Assembly: GCA_036788835.1 (NCBI GenBank)
Contig: DAIQMR010000019.1
Span: 1 to 47,586 of the forward strand
DNA length: 47,586 nt
Origin: JALCSJ01 sp036788835
GTDB lineage: Bacteria > Bacillota > Negativicutes > Acidaminococcales > Acidaminococcaceae
Reading direction: 5' to 3'
Part shown: positions 28,001 to 34,831 of the stretch, in pieces
Position numbering within the stretch: the stretch's first letter is position 1
Layout of the letters: each line of letters opens with the position of its first letter
Translations under genes and position numbers: made by a program
Notes under the pieces: generated by a model
What the model saw: the letters and a program-made list of their open reading frames with translations, nothing else
Told to the model about the DNA's origin: nothing
Databases searched by the model: none

Positions 28001-29018
28001 GCGCTTTGCGAACACACCGGAGGATTTCCTGCTGAAAGGAACAAAAAATCAAACAATCGGTTTGTACAACGGTGAAAGTGAATTCCTATATGAGGACGGC
28101 TGGTGGCAGTTTAGTCAATTCAGGCCCACCGGCATCAGCAGATTGGGCAAGAGCATTAATGATCTTCCGGTCATGCAGTTAGCCCAATGGCGTGATGCAG
28201 ATATGGCTATGGACGAGAGAATGACAGGGTTACGTCATCTGGATGATAATACCCATATTTGGGCCACTGTTCGTAATAACGATTTGACTATAAGTGATGC
28301 AAATAGCAAGGTTTATACTTTAGATGTTGGTTACGACCAGAAGCTGAGCGATAAGTGGCGGCTGGGTGTATCACTTAGTCACGGCAAAGGTTCTATTTCC
28401 TTTACGCAAGGTGATGGGGATGTCAATACTAATATGTTGGGCGTTTACGGCTCATGGACGGACGGAGATAAGCAGTTCGTGGATATCACAGCCAGAGCAG
28501 GCAAATTGGGTAATGCTTTCAATGCGGTCAATGGTACGGGTGAAGCCAGTGGTGATTACTCTGTCTGGGGCTATGGCCTTTCTGCTAAATACGGCGGGCG
28601 CTTCCAGTACGATAGGACGGTTTTGGAACCTTATATGAAACTGGGCTACGGACATTTACAAGGTGCAAATTATGATGCATCAGGAATTGATGTTCATCAG
28701 GATAGTGCCAATAGCTTCTACGGAAAACTTGGCGTGAGCATAAGCCAAAAAATCAGAAAAGATGCTTCCCTTTATCTTGATTTGGGGCTGACACATGAAT
28801 TCAGCGGTGCCACAGGGATGACAGGTCAATCCAATGGCTTGGCTCCTCTGACTCTTACTAATGATGTAAAGGGAACCTGGGGCGACATTAAACTGGGGTA
28901 CAAGGAAAAATTTGATAAAAATTCTTCCTGGTTCTTAGAATTAGGTCGTTCAGGTCTTGGTAATTCATCAGTGAAAAATAATTGGCGTTATGCAGGAGGT
29001 GTGGAATTTAAGTTTTAA
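22008..29018 (+). CDS. Giant AIDA-type autotransporter adhesin
   Basis: A 2336-residue type Va surface protein. The first 55 or so residues are basic (KNNVKNLKKK) followed by a modest hydrophobic stretch, an atypical export signal. The passenger (about 75-1850) is built from roughly 19-residue units of the form SGGxQxVxxGGxAxxTxV. From about 1240 on these alternate with a GTDTSATVxGSQTI variant. A junction or autochaperone-like segment (about 1850-2080) includes GSYAIENLASDN, LTINNMSGSANFVFNV and DGWWQF. The translocator barrel occupies about 2080-2336, starting HIWATVRNND and ending in a terminal Phe. AIDA-type strand-loop-strand repeats are the known substrate of Aah/TibC heptosyltransferases, and two such genes lie directly upstream, so dense O-heptosylation is expected. 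Likely role: adhesion or autoaggregation (inference). Two isolated cysteines occur at 215 and 1152. Confidence 0.93.
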   Translation: MSKGKNNVKNLKKKLAITVAIMNGFNVFTPVAMPYVDIIEDVNKELHSHKAVAAAGMLETYSDRLLFSMAEAAPLADSSTISSGGTGTISGGETVSHTDVSGNLDVSSGGMSVSATAESGGIISVKGGTTEYTTVSSGGSEVVGSGGLATGTTVYNGGTQTVKSGGSSFSGEVHGGIQYVEKGALTSSMTVNNGGSQYVNGGTAKDALVANNGACQKVYNGGVAENITVYGNGARQVISSGGTSINTVLRKAAVEEVQSGGTAINTIVNNWEDGFLPYLGIYSGAVASNTQVRGGTYSIYGGVSYNAVISAGEENITEGGIESGATIYGGTQNINNGGTATGTTLSGGVQNINMSGTAIGNTVSSGAAQNVNNGGKAVSNTVAAGGNQNISAGGLAVSNTVAAGGNQNISAGGLAVSNTVAAGGNQNVLSGGTTSQTTVQSGASQNVSNGAFAVSNTIESGGIQNIGSDGITTDNIISGGGVQNVSSGGLAVRNTVNSGALQNIEEGGIAASNTVKSGGTQAISSGGVGAANTIESGGVQNISSGGITTSDVVTSNGKQVVSSGGIAYAAEVSAGASQTIEQGGTAAYSFVLSGGSETVAGLARGTFLSGGASQEIINGGLASGTKVYSGASQTISSGGVASGTNLYEGGKQTISSGGIGSGTNLYEGGKQTIGSGGITSGDIVHSGAVQEISNGATAVGTEVMSGGTQRSEQGGITSSTNVSAGGSQEVGGTDTDAVIKGVQTIVSGGIAEDTVISGGGKQFVMTGGSAVDTVNANAATQVVDGGTATSAKIYNYGSYQYVENGGVANNTEVYGNGALQYILSGGTAIATGVNTRGAVVVSSGGTALNTSIGYLGKQYVYEGGIASNTQIDYRGVEYVIGGTAVSTTVNSAGTQDVIGGVASGTTVNLGAAQNVNNGGKAVSATINNGGWQTVEGGGTAVGTQVNSAGSQNINVGGVAQETQVGSGGNQSIRSGGTSIDATVNSGGAQSLSSGAVASGTNLKGGTQVINEGGNDNNTTVDSGGTQSLAGGKATGTTINDGGVQNVASGRAEETVVNSGGIQNVSKGADAKNNTINAGGVQNVASGAAAVDNTINSGGVQNISSGGAAVNNTVNSGGSQVVSGGGAAVNNTINNGGVQSVEGGGTAKNNSVCSGGSQLIASGGTGINNLVSAGGVQTVASGGVTTSDTLQGGKENVGSGGTANGTNVGSGGEETIESGGQAVGTNVSSGGSQVVDQGGSSLGVNILGGSQTVSGSDNDANIASGGSQIVASGGSATGATIASGGSQVTEAGGTTKDANVAQGGSQTVKGTDTSATVNGSQTIASGGSATGAQVASGGSQVTEAGGTTSNTNVASGGSQTVKGTDTSATVNGSQTIASGGSAIGTDVVSGGSQVTEAGGTTSNTNVASGGSQTVKGTDTSATVNGSQTIASGGSAIGTDVVSGGSQTVQGTDTSATVNGSQTIASGGTTIDTTVADGGSQTVASGGSATGVTVDSGGNQVTEAEGATNKTLVAAGGSQTVKGTDTSATIAGSQTIAGGGSATGAQIASGGNQIVATGGSATGTTVSNGGSQVTEAGGTTSNTNVIGGGTQTVGGKDISATVSGFQIVNSGGSTMGTNVVSGGQQHTASGAVTSNTNVAAGGSQVIVGTDTDANVSGLQVVESGGSATGTKVAAGGSQVTEEGGITSNTNVAEGGSQIVIGTDHNAIVSGNQTVTEGGSAIGTTVANGGVQVTEASAATTDTTVEEGGNQVVKGVDTNASISGLQVVKSGGSTTHTMIADGGTQATEVGAATSKTEVAQGGNQIVAGSDYAAAVSGTQTVLSGGNVMSTNILAGGSQIVLANGSAKDTTANGGTLIMDEGASVTGQTTMQNKAKVILRNDLQKGVAGSYAIENLASDNNGNSVVIGTGDDSRLYPEDVNANTQNTAASRLRSRIAAQTASPVGRTLTINNMSGSANFVFNVNGASNSSDKLIVQNATNSTENTAQLRLDGNTDVSSLKGLRFANTPEDFLLKGTKNQTIGLYNGESEFLYEDGWWQFSQFRPTGISRLGKSINDLPVMQLAQWRDADMAMDERMTGLRHLDDNTHIWATVRNNDLTISDANSKVYTLDVGYDQKLSDKWRLGVSLSHGKGSISFTQGDGDVNTNMLGVYGSWTDGDKQFVDITARAGKLGNAFNAVNGTGEASGDYSVWGYGLSAKYGGRFQYDRTVLEPYMKLGYGHLQGANYDASGIDVHQDSANSFYGKLGVSISQKIRKDASLYLDLGLTHEFSGATGMTGQSNGLAPLTLTNDVKGTWGDIKLGYKEKFDKNSSWFLELGRSGLGNSSVKNNWRYAGGVEFKF
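23142..23288 (+). repeat. Perfect 57-bp tandem repeat inside the adhesin gene
   Basis: Two identical 57-bp copies (23142-23198, 23199-23255) and a 33-bp partial third copy. Each encodes one 19-residue passenger unit (SNTVAAGGNQNISAGGLAV). DNA identity, including third codon positions, points to recent duplication. Confidence 0.9.
26013..26330 (+). repeat. Perfect 159-bp tandem duplication inside the adhesin gene
   Basis: 26013-26171 and 26172-26330 are identical over 159 bases, encoding 53 residues each (GGSQVTEAGGTTSN... to ...GTDVVS). A third copy begins at 26331 but diverges after about 12 bases. The array stays in frame. Perfect identity indicates recent unequal recombination or slippage and a length likely to vary among strains. 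Confidence 0.92.
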
Positions 29019-29053
29019 CTAAGGGGCTGTAACGCAATTACCCTCTAAGAAAC

Positions 29054-29105
29054 AAAAAAATCATCAGAGGCACGAATCATAAAGTGCTTCTGATGATTTT
29101 TTTTT
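29054..29105. terminator. Bidirectional terminator after the adhesin gene
   Basis: A long stem (29054-29073 with 29084-29103, one G-U pair) with a 10-base loop, flanked by A-runs on the left and T-runs on the right. It lies between two convergent genes and would end both transcripts. Confidence 0.92.
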
Positions 29106-29112
29106 ACAAAGA

Positions 29113-29508
29113 CTAACGGCGCTCTTTCTTTGCAGAATAGGACTTGCCATTGTCAAAATATGCGTAAACACCATCTTTTTTTGTTGCTAAAGTGACAGCA
29201 GATACAGAGGTAAGATCCAGGTCATACCAGAAATCATTCTCACCATTTGTGTAAACAACCTGTAGATCCCATAACTTGACATTTGTTTTGCGGGGGAAAT
29301 GAATACTAACAGATTGTCCGTTTTCTAAATAATCACGGCCCATGATGTCTTCTTCCCAGCTATTGCTGGAGGAAGGACAAACATTTACAATATCAATACG
29401 ATAACCGGTATTGTTGGTAAGGGTAAAATCAAGATTGGCAGCAGAAGCACACGCGCAAACAAGCAAAAGCAGAAGGGTAGTTAGAACCAAAACTCTCATT
29501 TTTTTCAT
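29113..29508 (-). CDS. Small secreted protein of unknown function
   Basis: A 131-residue protein with a clear Sec signal peptide: MKKMR, a leucine-rich core, and a likely cut after ASA near residue 23. The mature part of about 108 residues is predicted to be periplasmic or surface-located. It begins LDFTLTNNTGYRIDIVNVCPSSSNSW and continues with DIMGRDYLENGQSVSIHF and YDLDL, a beta-rich pattern. I recall similar small secreted proteins in other Negativicutes but cannot name the family. A single Cys remains in the mature chain. CysAla residues near the cut do not form a good lipobox. Transcribed towards the adhesin gene, with which it shares a terminator. GAGAGGATG (minus strand) a few bases before the ATG supplies a ribosome site. 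Confidence 0.8.
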   Translation of the reverse strand: MKKMRVLVLTTLLLLLVCACASAANLDFTLTNNTGYRIDIVNVCPSSSNSWEEDIMGRDYLENGQSVSIHFPRKTNVKLWDLQVVYTNGENDFWYDLDLTSVSAVTLATKKDGVYAYFDNGKSYSAKKERR

Positions 29509-29677
29509 ACAAACACATCCTCTCCATTAATATATATGTTAATTCTATCATAAAATATTACGAAAAAATAGCGAAAAGGATATCTTTCACAGGAAAAAAT
29601 TATTTCATGTTAAAAAAATCCCCAAAAGTCGGGACCTTGCCGATTCATCCCACCACCTTAGAGGAGGGAGTGTTTTA

Positions 29678-29706
29678 TTGCTTATTAGGCGAGGACATGT
29701 TATAAT
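29678..29706 (+). promoter_or_regulatory. Promoter of the DUF3842 gene
   Basis: TTGCTT at 29678-29683 and TATAAT at 29701-29706 with exactly 17 bases between. TGT directly before the -10 makes it an extended -10 as well. It shows that the in-frame TTG at 29678 cannot be the translation start. Confidence 0.8.
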
Positions 29707-29737
29707 ATCCAACGGAGCTATAGAGCGGAGTGATGAC

Positions 29738-30160
29738 ATGCGATTGCTTATTATAGACGGACAAGGCGGCGGTATGGGACGCAGCCTGGCTGAAAGAATC
29801 AGCCAAAAGTGCAGAAGCACTGAGATTGTGGTAGCAGGGACAAATTCTACGGCTACAATGAACATGATGAAAGTGGGCAATGTCCAGGGTGTTACAGGAG
29901 AAAATGCCATTGTTTTTAATTGTCCACGAGTAGACGTGATTGCCGGTCCTATAGGTATCGCTCTTGCCAATGCCATGCTGGGAGAAATAACTCCGAAAAT
30001 GGCGGAGGCAGTGACTAGCAGTGATGCTCAGGTGTTTTTACTGCCCAGCAGCAAGTGTGCAGTGAAAATTATTGGCTTGCAGGAGAAAAAGTTGGCGGAG
30101 TATGTGGATGAAGTGGCGGAAAAAATTGCCGCCCTGGAAGCTGACTTGAAAAATAAATAG
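29738..30160 (+). CDS. DUF3842 family protein
   Basis: A 140-residue cytosolic protein. It begins MRLLIIDGQGGGMGRSLAERI, a glycine-rich loop after a beta strand that suggests a nucleotide- or phosphate-binding fold. VVAGTNSTATMNMMKVG, the ENAIVFNCPRVDVIAGPIGIALANAMLGEITPKMA centre, and a charged helical tail follow. This matches the short DUF3842 proteins of anaerobic Firmicutes. No reaction is known to me. The ATG at 29738 follows GGAGTGATGAC and lies about 30 bases downstream of a near-consensus promoter. It is monocistronic, with a terminator directly after. Confidence 0.85.
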   Translation: MRLLIIDGQGGGMGRSLAERISQKCRSTEIVVAGTNSTATMNMMKVGNVQGVTGENAIVFNCPRVDVIAGPIGIALANAMLGEITPKMAEAVTSSDAQVFLLPSSKCAVKIIGLQEKKLAEYVDEVAEKIAALEADLKNK

Positions 30161-30178
30161 AGAAAGTATAAAGCAGAT

Positions 30179-30231
30179 AAAAGCCAGGAAGGCTGTAATC
30201 CTCAGAAGAGGAACAGCTTTTCCGGCTTTTT
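30179..30231 (+). terminator. Terminator after the DUF3842 gene
   Basis: A compound hairpin: AAAAGCC/GGCTTTT outside, GGAA/TTCC and GCTGT/ACAGC inside, and CCTC/GAGG at the tip, followed by a T-run. It separates this gene from the ABC transporter operon. Confidence 0.85.
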
Positions 30232-30265
30232 CTTATTTAAGAAATATATCAAAGGAGCAATTTTG

Positions 30266-31258
30266 ATGCTGCAAAGACATAGCGTATTGAAGAAAATAAT
30301 AAAACGAGTTGTTTTATTTGTCTTTGTTTTATTTGTCTTGTCATTATTTGTCTTTTCTTTGGCTAGATTGGCACCGGGGGACCCTTTACAATCTTTTTAC
30401 GGAGATGCTCTGGAAATGATGACCCAGCAGGAGCAAGATGCGGCACGAGCCCGTCTGGGACTGGACCAAAGCATGACTGTACAATATGAGCATTGGATAG
30501 TCAATGCTTCTCAAGGTGATTTTGGTATTTCTTTGAAGTATAAAATGCCTGTTATGAAAGTAGTAAAGCCATTGCTTGGCAATACGTTGCTTCTAGGGGG
30601 CATAGCCTACATTTTAGTATTTATCATAGCAACAGGAGTGGCGGTGCTCTGTGCCCTGCATGAAGATGAATGGCCGGATAAGCTTTTTTGCCGGTTAGGC
30701 ACGATGGCCTATTATATACCGGCTTTTTGGTTGGGAGTAGTGCTAGTGCTGATCTTTAGCATCAATCTTGGTTGGCTGCCCAGCAGCGGAGCATACGATA
30801 TTGGCAAAGGGGGAGATATTGGCAACAGAATAAGACATTTGCTTTTGCCGCTGACTGTGATGATTGCCAGTCATGTCTGGTATTATGCATATATGATTCG
30901 CAATAAATTGTTGGATGAATTGCGCAAGGACTATGTTTTGCTGGCCAAAGTCAAAGGCCTTACTCCCGGGGAAATTGTCTGGAAGCATTGCTTAAGAAAC
31001 GTAGCTCCTACAATTGTAAACATTATGGCTATTTCGGTTCCCCATATTACCGGTGGGACTGTTGTGGTGGAGGCTGTTTTTGCCTATCCGGGTATTGGCA
31101 ATTTGGCTGTAGAAAGCGCTAAGTATCATGATTACAACCTACTGATGATTTCTGTACTTATTACCGGCATTCTTGTTTTTGTCAGCAGTTTTATCGCCCA
31201 GACTATTAATGAAGAGATTGACCCACGTATGAAAGAAACGGAGGTCATTCGATGGTAG
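30266..31258 (+). CDS. Peptide/nickel-type ABC transporter permease (DppB/OppB-like)
   Basis: Inner-membrane permease of 330 residues, first gene of a five-gene ABC importer. About six hydrophobic segments are visible. The N-terminal FSLARLAPGDP motif and the cytoplasmic EAA-type loop (DYVLLAKVKGLTPGEIVWKHCLRN, about 227-250) are hallmarks of the DppB family, as is EAVFAYPGIGNL near 272. The ATG at 30266 is 8 bases after AAAGGAG; the in-frame TTG one codon earlier is rejected. It overlaps the second permease by 7 bases. Substrate may be a peptide or a metal chelate and cannot be told from the permease. Confidence 0.9.
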   Translation: MLQRHSVLKKIIKRVVLFVFVLFVLSLFVFSLARLAPGDPLQSFYGDALEMMTQQEQDAARARLGLDQSMTVQYEHWIVNASQGDFGISLKYKMPVMKVVKPLLGNTLLLGGIAYILVFIIATGVAVLCALHEDEWPDKLFCRLGTMAYYIPAFWLGVVLVLIFSINLGWLPSSGAYDIGKGGDIGNRIRHLLLPLTVMIASHVWYYAYMIRNKLLDELRKDYVLLAKVKGLTPGEIVWKHCLRNVAPTIVNIMAISVPHITGGTVVVEAVFAYPGIGNLAVESAKYHDYNLLMISVLITGILVFVSSFIAQTINEEIDPRMKETEVIRW

Positions 31259-32166
31259 CAAATAAGGAAATAACTAATAAAGATTTCTGCCTGGTAGGGG
31301 CAGGCTATAGGAAGTATAATCCGCAATTTCAGAAAATGACATTGGCCCAAAGAATTAAAGGCAAGCCACTTGTTTCTTTGGTTCTGCTCTGTATTATTGT
31401 TTTAGGCTGTTCCTTTGCACCGGTTCTTGCCAACCATGACCCCACAGGTTTTTATTTACAGCATATTAATGAAACACCGGGCAGGGAATTTATTTTTGGC
31501 ACAGATTCCTTGGGGCGGGATATTTATTCCATGCTGTGGTATGGCGGCCGGGTATCAATTGCTGTTGGCCTTTTGGGAGCTACGGTTATTGCCGTTATAG
31601 GCACGATTTTTGGTTGTATCAGCGGGACGGCTAATGACAAAGTTGACTCGCTGCTTATGCGGTTTGTGGAAATTTGCGGCAGCATACCCACCTTACTTTT
31701 TGTTTTAGTGCTGTCGGCGGCTTTTAGTGCGGTCAGTGTTCTGTCTATTTCTATAGTAATCGGTATAACCGGATGGTTTGGCCTAGCCCGTATCGTCCGT
31801 AGTGAGGTGCGTCAAATACGCAACAGTGAGTATGTGCTTTATGCCAGAAGCTGTAATGGGAATTTCTTTTATGTGATGAGGCAGCATCTCATTCCCAATT
31901 TGATTTCTGCCATTATGTTTGTGATTGTTTCTTCTATTAGCAGTTCCATTGCTATGGAATCAACTTTAAGCTTCCTGGGGTTAGGTCTGCCCGTCAACGT
32001 TATTTCCTGGGGCAGCATGCTTTCTTTGGCTAATAAGGCTCTCATTATGAATACATGGTGGGTCATTGTTTTTCCCGGACTGTTCTTAATAGTTACATTA
32101 ACCTGCATAACTAATCTGGGAGCCTTCTTCCATAGGGAAGCCAATCGCAGGCACAGTAATTTATGA
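31252..32166 (+). CDS. Peptide/nickel-type ABC transporter permease (DppC/OppC-like)
   Basis: Second permease of the importer, 304 residues. It has the N-terminal cytoplasmic stretch and first helix (LVSLVLLCIIVLGCSFAPVL), then the family motif FGTDSLGRDIYSMLWYGGRVS. The coupling loop EYVLYARSCNGNFFYVMRQHLIPN contacts the ATPases. STLSFLGLGLPVNVISWGSML near 240 is another DppC hallmark. Translation starts at the ATG at 31252 inside the end of the first permease, behind GGAGG. The substrate-binding protein gene starts 35 bases later. Confidence 0.9.
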   Translation: MVANKEITNKDFCLVGAGYRKYNPQFQKMTLAQRIKGKPLVSLVLLCIIVLGCSFAPVLANHDPTGFYLQHINETPGREFIFGTDSLGRDIYSMLWYGGRVSIAVGLLGATVIAVIGTIFGCISGTANDKVDSLLMRFVEICGSIPTLLFVLVLSAAFSAVSVLSISIVIGITGWFGLARIVRSEVRQIRNSEYVLYARSCNGNFFYVMRQHLIPNLISAIMFVIVSSISSSIAMESTLSFLGLGLPVNVISWGSMLSLANKALIMNTWWVIVFPGLFLIVTLTCITNLGAFFHREANRRHSNL

Positions 32167-32201
32167 TGATGTGTTACATAAAAACGAAGGGGAGTAGAGA
32201 G

Positions 32202-33764
32202 ATGAAAAAAATATTTGCTTTAGTAATGGTGATTTTGTGTTTAGTTTTCAGCGGGTGTGGTTCTAAAACGGAAGCACCTGCCGCAGGCAAGACAAATCTT
32301 CAAGATACTCTTGTGTACGCAGGCGAATCAGAAAGTACTATTAATCCTTTGCTGAATAACCATGAGGAGCTTCCGGATTTGATTTTCTCAGGACTTATGA
32401 AATATGATGCCAAAGGTAAACCTGTACCGGAATTAGCAGAACGTTATGATTACGACCCTGCCACTTTTACCTATACTTTTTATTTACGCAAAGGGGTAAA
32501 ATGGCATGATGGTAAGGATTTTACTGCTGAAGATGTTGTTTATACATACACAGAATTGACCAAGGATAAAACTTTATCTGCCAGTATTACCAGTAACTAT
32601 GAAGATATTACGGATATTACCGCTCCGGACAAATATACTGTGGTCATGAAACTCCGTCAGTATGATGCAGCAATTATTGACTATTTTACTATGGGTATTT
32701 TGCCCAATCATTTGTTAAAGGGTAAAGATGTAAATACAGATGGATTCAATCAGGCCCCTATTGGTACAGGACGCTATAAGTTCGTGAGCTGGGATACAGC
32801 AGGCGGTATGATAACCCTAGAACGTAACGAAGCATACTATGGCAAGGTTCCTAATATTAAGAGAGTTGTTTACAAGACGGTTTCTGATGAAACCACCAAG
32901 GCAACTATGATTAAATCTCATGAAGCCGACTTAGCTTGGCTGAATGCCAACTATGCCAAGCAATTTAAGAACCTGAAGGGATTTAAATGCTGGGACTTTA
33001 CAACGGCTGATTATCGAGGGGCCGCTATGGATATGGCTTCTGATTTTTGGAAGAAAAATGCGGACTCTATTGGTGTGCTTAACTATGCCGTTGATAAGCA
33101 GGCCATTGTTAAAAGCGTTTTAAACGGGCAGGGGACAATAGCTTATAGTCCTATTCAGCTTAATCCTCTAGGTACAAATCCTGCCGCCGATATTTACAAA
33201 TATGATTTGGCTAAATTTGCTGCGGAGATGCAAAAACTGGGCTGGACTAAAGGCAGTGATGGTATATATGTACGTAATGGACAAAAATTCCATTTCACTA
33301 TTCAGACTCGTGAATATGAAGAAGAACGTGTGGCCATCGCCAAACTCGTGTCCAGTATGCTGAAACAGGCCGGGGTTGACATGGAAATAGTGCTGGTTAC
33401 CAAATTCAATTGGAAAGCAGGCTATAATGGTTTCCTGGCCGGTTATGCTACCCAATTTGATCCGGATATGATTTATTCTCAATTTGTTACTAATGCCAGC
33501 GGCAATACTATGCATTATTCTAACGGCGAGGTGGACCGTCTCTTGGCAGAAGGGCGTCATACTCAAGATGTAACAGCGCGTAAGAAGATTTATGGAGAAT
33601 TTGAAAAAGTATATGCTCAACAGCCCGGCATTCTACTGGTTGCTTATATGGATGGTAATTATGTTGGTATGTCCGGTGTTGAAGGCCTGGATACAACCAG
33701 AGTATTGGGACACCATTCTGTTGGTGTTATGTGGAATATAGAAGATTGGAAGATTACTAGATAA
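32202..33764 (+). CDS. Substrate-binding lipoprotein of the ABC importer (family 5)
   Basis: A 520-residue extracytoplasmic binding protein anchored as a lipoprotein. The signal ends in FSGC with lipidated Cys19. The mature protein has the SBP family 5 layout: FSGLMKYDAKGKPVPELAERY near the N terminus, FYLRKGVKWHDGKDFTAEDVVYTY, APIGTGRYKF in the middle and a C-terminal region ending VGVMWNIEDW. These are typical of DppA/OppA/NikA relatives, with peptides most likely; nickel or other cargo is not excluded. The ATG at 32202 follows GGGGAG; the longer reading from 32163 lacks a ribosome site and would bury the signal peptide. Placing the binding protein between the permeases and the ATPases is one of the common arrangements. 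Confidence 0.9.
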   Translation: MKKIFALVMVILCLVFSGCGSKTEAPAAGKTNLQDTLVYAGESESTINPLLNNHEELPDLIFSGLMKYDAKGKPVPELAERYDYDPATFTYTFYLRKGVKWHDGKDFTAEDVVYTYTELTKDKTLSASITSNYEDITDITAPDKYTVVMKLRQYDAAIIDYFTMGILPNHLLKGKDVNTDGFNQAPIGTGRYKFVSWDTAGGMITLERNEAYYGKVPNIKRVVYKTVSDETTKATMIKSHEADLAWLNANYAKQFKNLKGFKCWDFTTADYRGAAMDMASDFWKKNADSIGVLNYAVDKQAIVKSVLNGQGTIAYSPIQLNPLGTNPAADIYKYDLAKFAAEMQKLGWTKGSDGIYVRNGQKFHFTIQTREYEEERVAIAKLVSSMLKQAGVDMEIVLVTKFNWKAGYNGFLAGYATQFDPDMIYSQFVTNASGNTMHYSNGEVDRLLAEGRHTQDVTARKKIYGEFEKVYAQQPGILLVAYMDGNYVGMSGVEGLDTTRVLGHHSVGVMWNIEDWKITR

Positions 33765-33790
33765 AGGACTTTGCAACCAAGGAGAAAACC

Positions 33791-34831
33791 ATGGAGGAAG
33801 TTTTAAAACTGGAGAATTATGCCATTAGCTTTTTCACGCCCCGGGGCGAGGTGGAGGCTGTGCGCGGTGTTGACCTTTCGGTGAAAAAAGGGGAGATACT
33901 ATGCCTGGTAGGAGAATCAGGCTGCGGCAAGTCTGTGCTCTGCCAAAGCATCTTGAAACTCTTGCCTTGGAAGGCTCCTCACGGAGCCAGGGTAAAGCAC
34001 GGCAAAGTGATTTTAAATGGCAAAGATATTAGTGATTATACGGAAAAACAAATACGTTCTTTGCGAGGAAATACTGTTTCCATGGTTTTTCAAGATCCTA
34101 TGATGACGCTGAACCCGACTATGCCTGTAGGGCAGCAAATAATGGAAGGCATTTTGCAGCATCAGAAAATGAGCGGAGCTGAAGCCAAACAGCGGGCTAT
34201 TGCCATGCTGCGGCTGGTGGGTATTGAGGAACCGGAAAAGAGATTTTCCTTGCAACCCTATTTTTTCTCCGGAGGGATGCGGCAGCGCTGCGTTCTGGCA
34301 GTGGCTTTAGCTATGTCACCCAAACTGCTTTTGGCGGATGAGCCAACTACAGCTTTGGATGTAACGGTGGAAGCGAAAATTCTGGATCTCTTAGTGGAAT
34401 TGCGTAATACTACAGGGGTTTCCATAGTTTTCGTGTCCCATGACCTTGGTGCTGTAGCACGCATTGCCGATAGGGTAGCTGTTATGTATGCAGGGAAAAT
34501 AGTGGAAATAGGTACTGCAGAAGAGGTGTATTATGATCCCCGTCATCCCTATACTTGGGGGTTGTTATCGTCCTTACCGGTTTTAGGGGAAGCAAAGGGG
34601 GAGATTTACAGTATTCCCGGTATGCCTCCTCAGTTATTGGATCCACCGCCCGGCGATGCTTTCGCGGAGCGTGATGCATACGCTTTAGCTATTGATTATG
34701 AAAAAATGCCGCCCATGTTTAAAATTACGGATACCCATTATGCAGCCACTTGGCTGCTGGATAGCCGTGCCCCTTATGTGAAAAAACCGGCTGTACTAGA
34801 ACGTAGGAGGCAACTATGGGCAAAGATTTAA
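33791..34831 (+). CDS. ABC transporter ATPase (DppD/OppD-like)
   Basis: First of two ATPases of the importer, 346 residues. Motifs: Walker A GESGCGKS near residue 43, Q-loop FQDPMMTLNP, signature FSGGMRQR near 159, Walker B LLLADEPTTALD and H-loop VSHD. The C-terminal extension with HPYTWGLLSSLP and the SIPGMPPQLLDPP segment is the oligopeptide-type C-terminal domain. The usual four-cysteine iron-sulfur site of many OppD proteins is absent in this stretch. AAGGAG lies upstream of the ATG at 33791. It overlaps the next ATPase by 16 bases. Confidence 0.92.
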   Translation: MEEVLKLENYAISFFTPRGEVEAVRGVDLSVKKGEILCLVGESGCGKSVLCQSILKLLPWKAPHGARVKHGKVILNGKDISDYTEKQIRSLRGNTVSMVFQDPMMTLNPTMPVGQQIMEGILQHQKMSGAEAKQRAIAMLRLVGIEEPEKRFSLQPYFFSGGMRQRCVLAVALAMSPKLLLADEPTTALDVTVEAKILDLLVELRNTTGVSIVFVSHDLGAVARIADRVAVMYAGKIVEIGTAEEVYYDPRHPYTWGLLSSLPVLGEAKGEIYSIPGMPPQLLDPPPGDAFAERDAYALAIDYEKMPPMFKITDTHYAATWLLDSRAPYVKKPAVLERRRQLWAKI

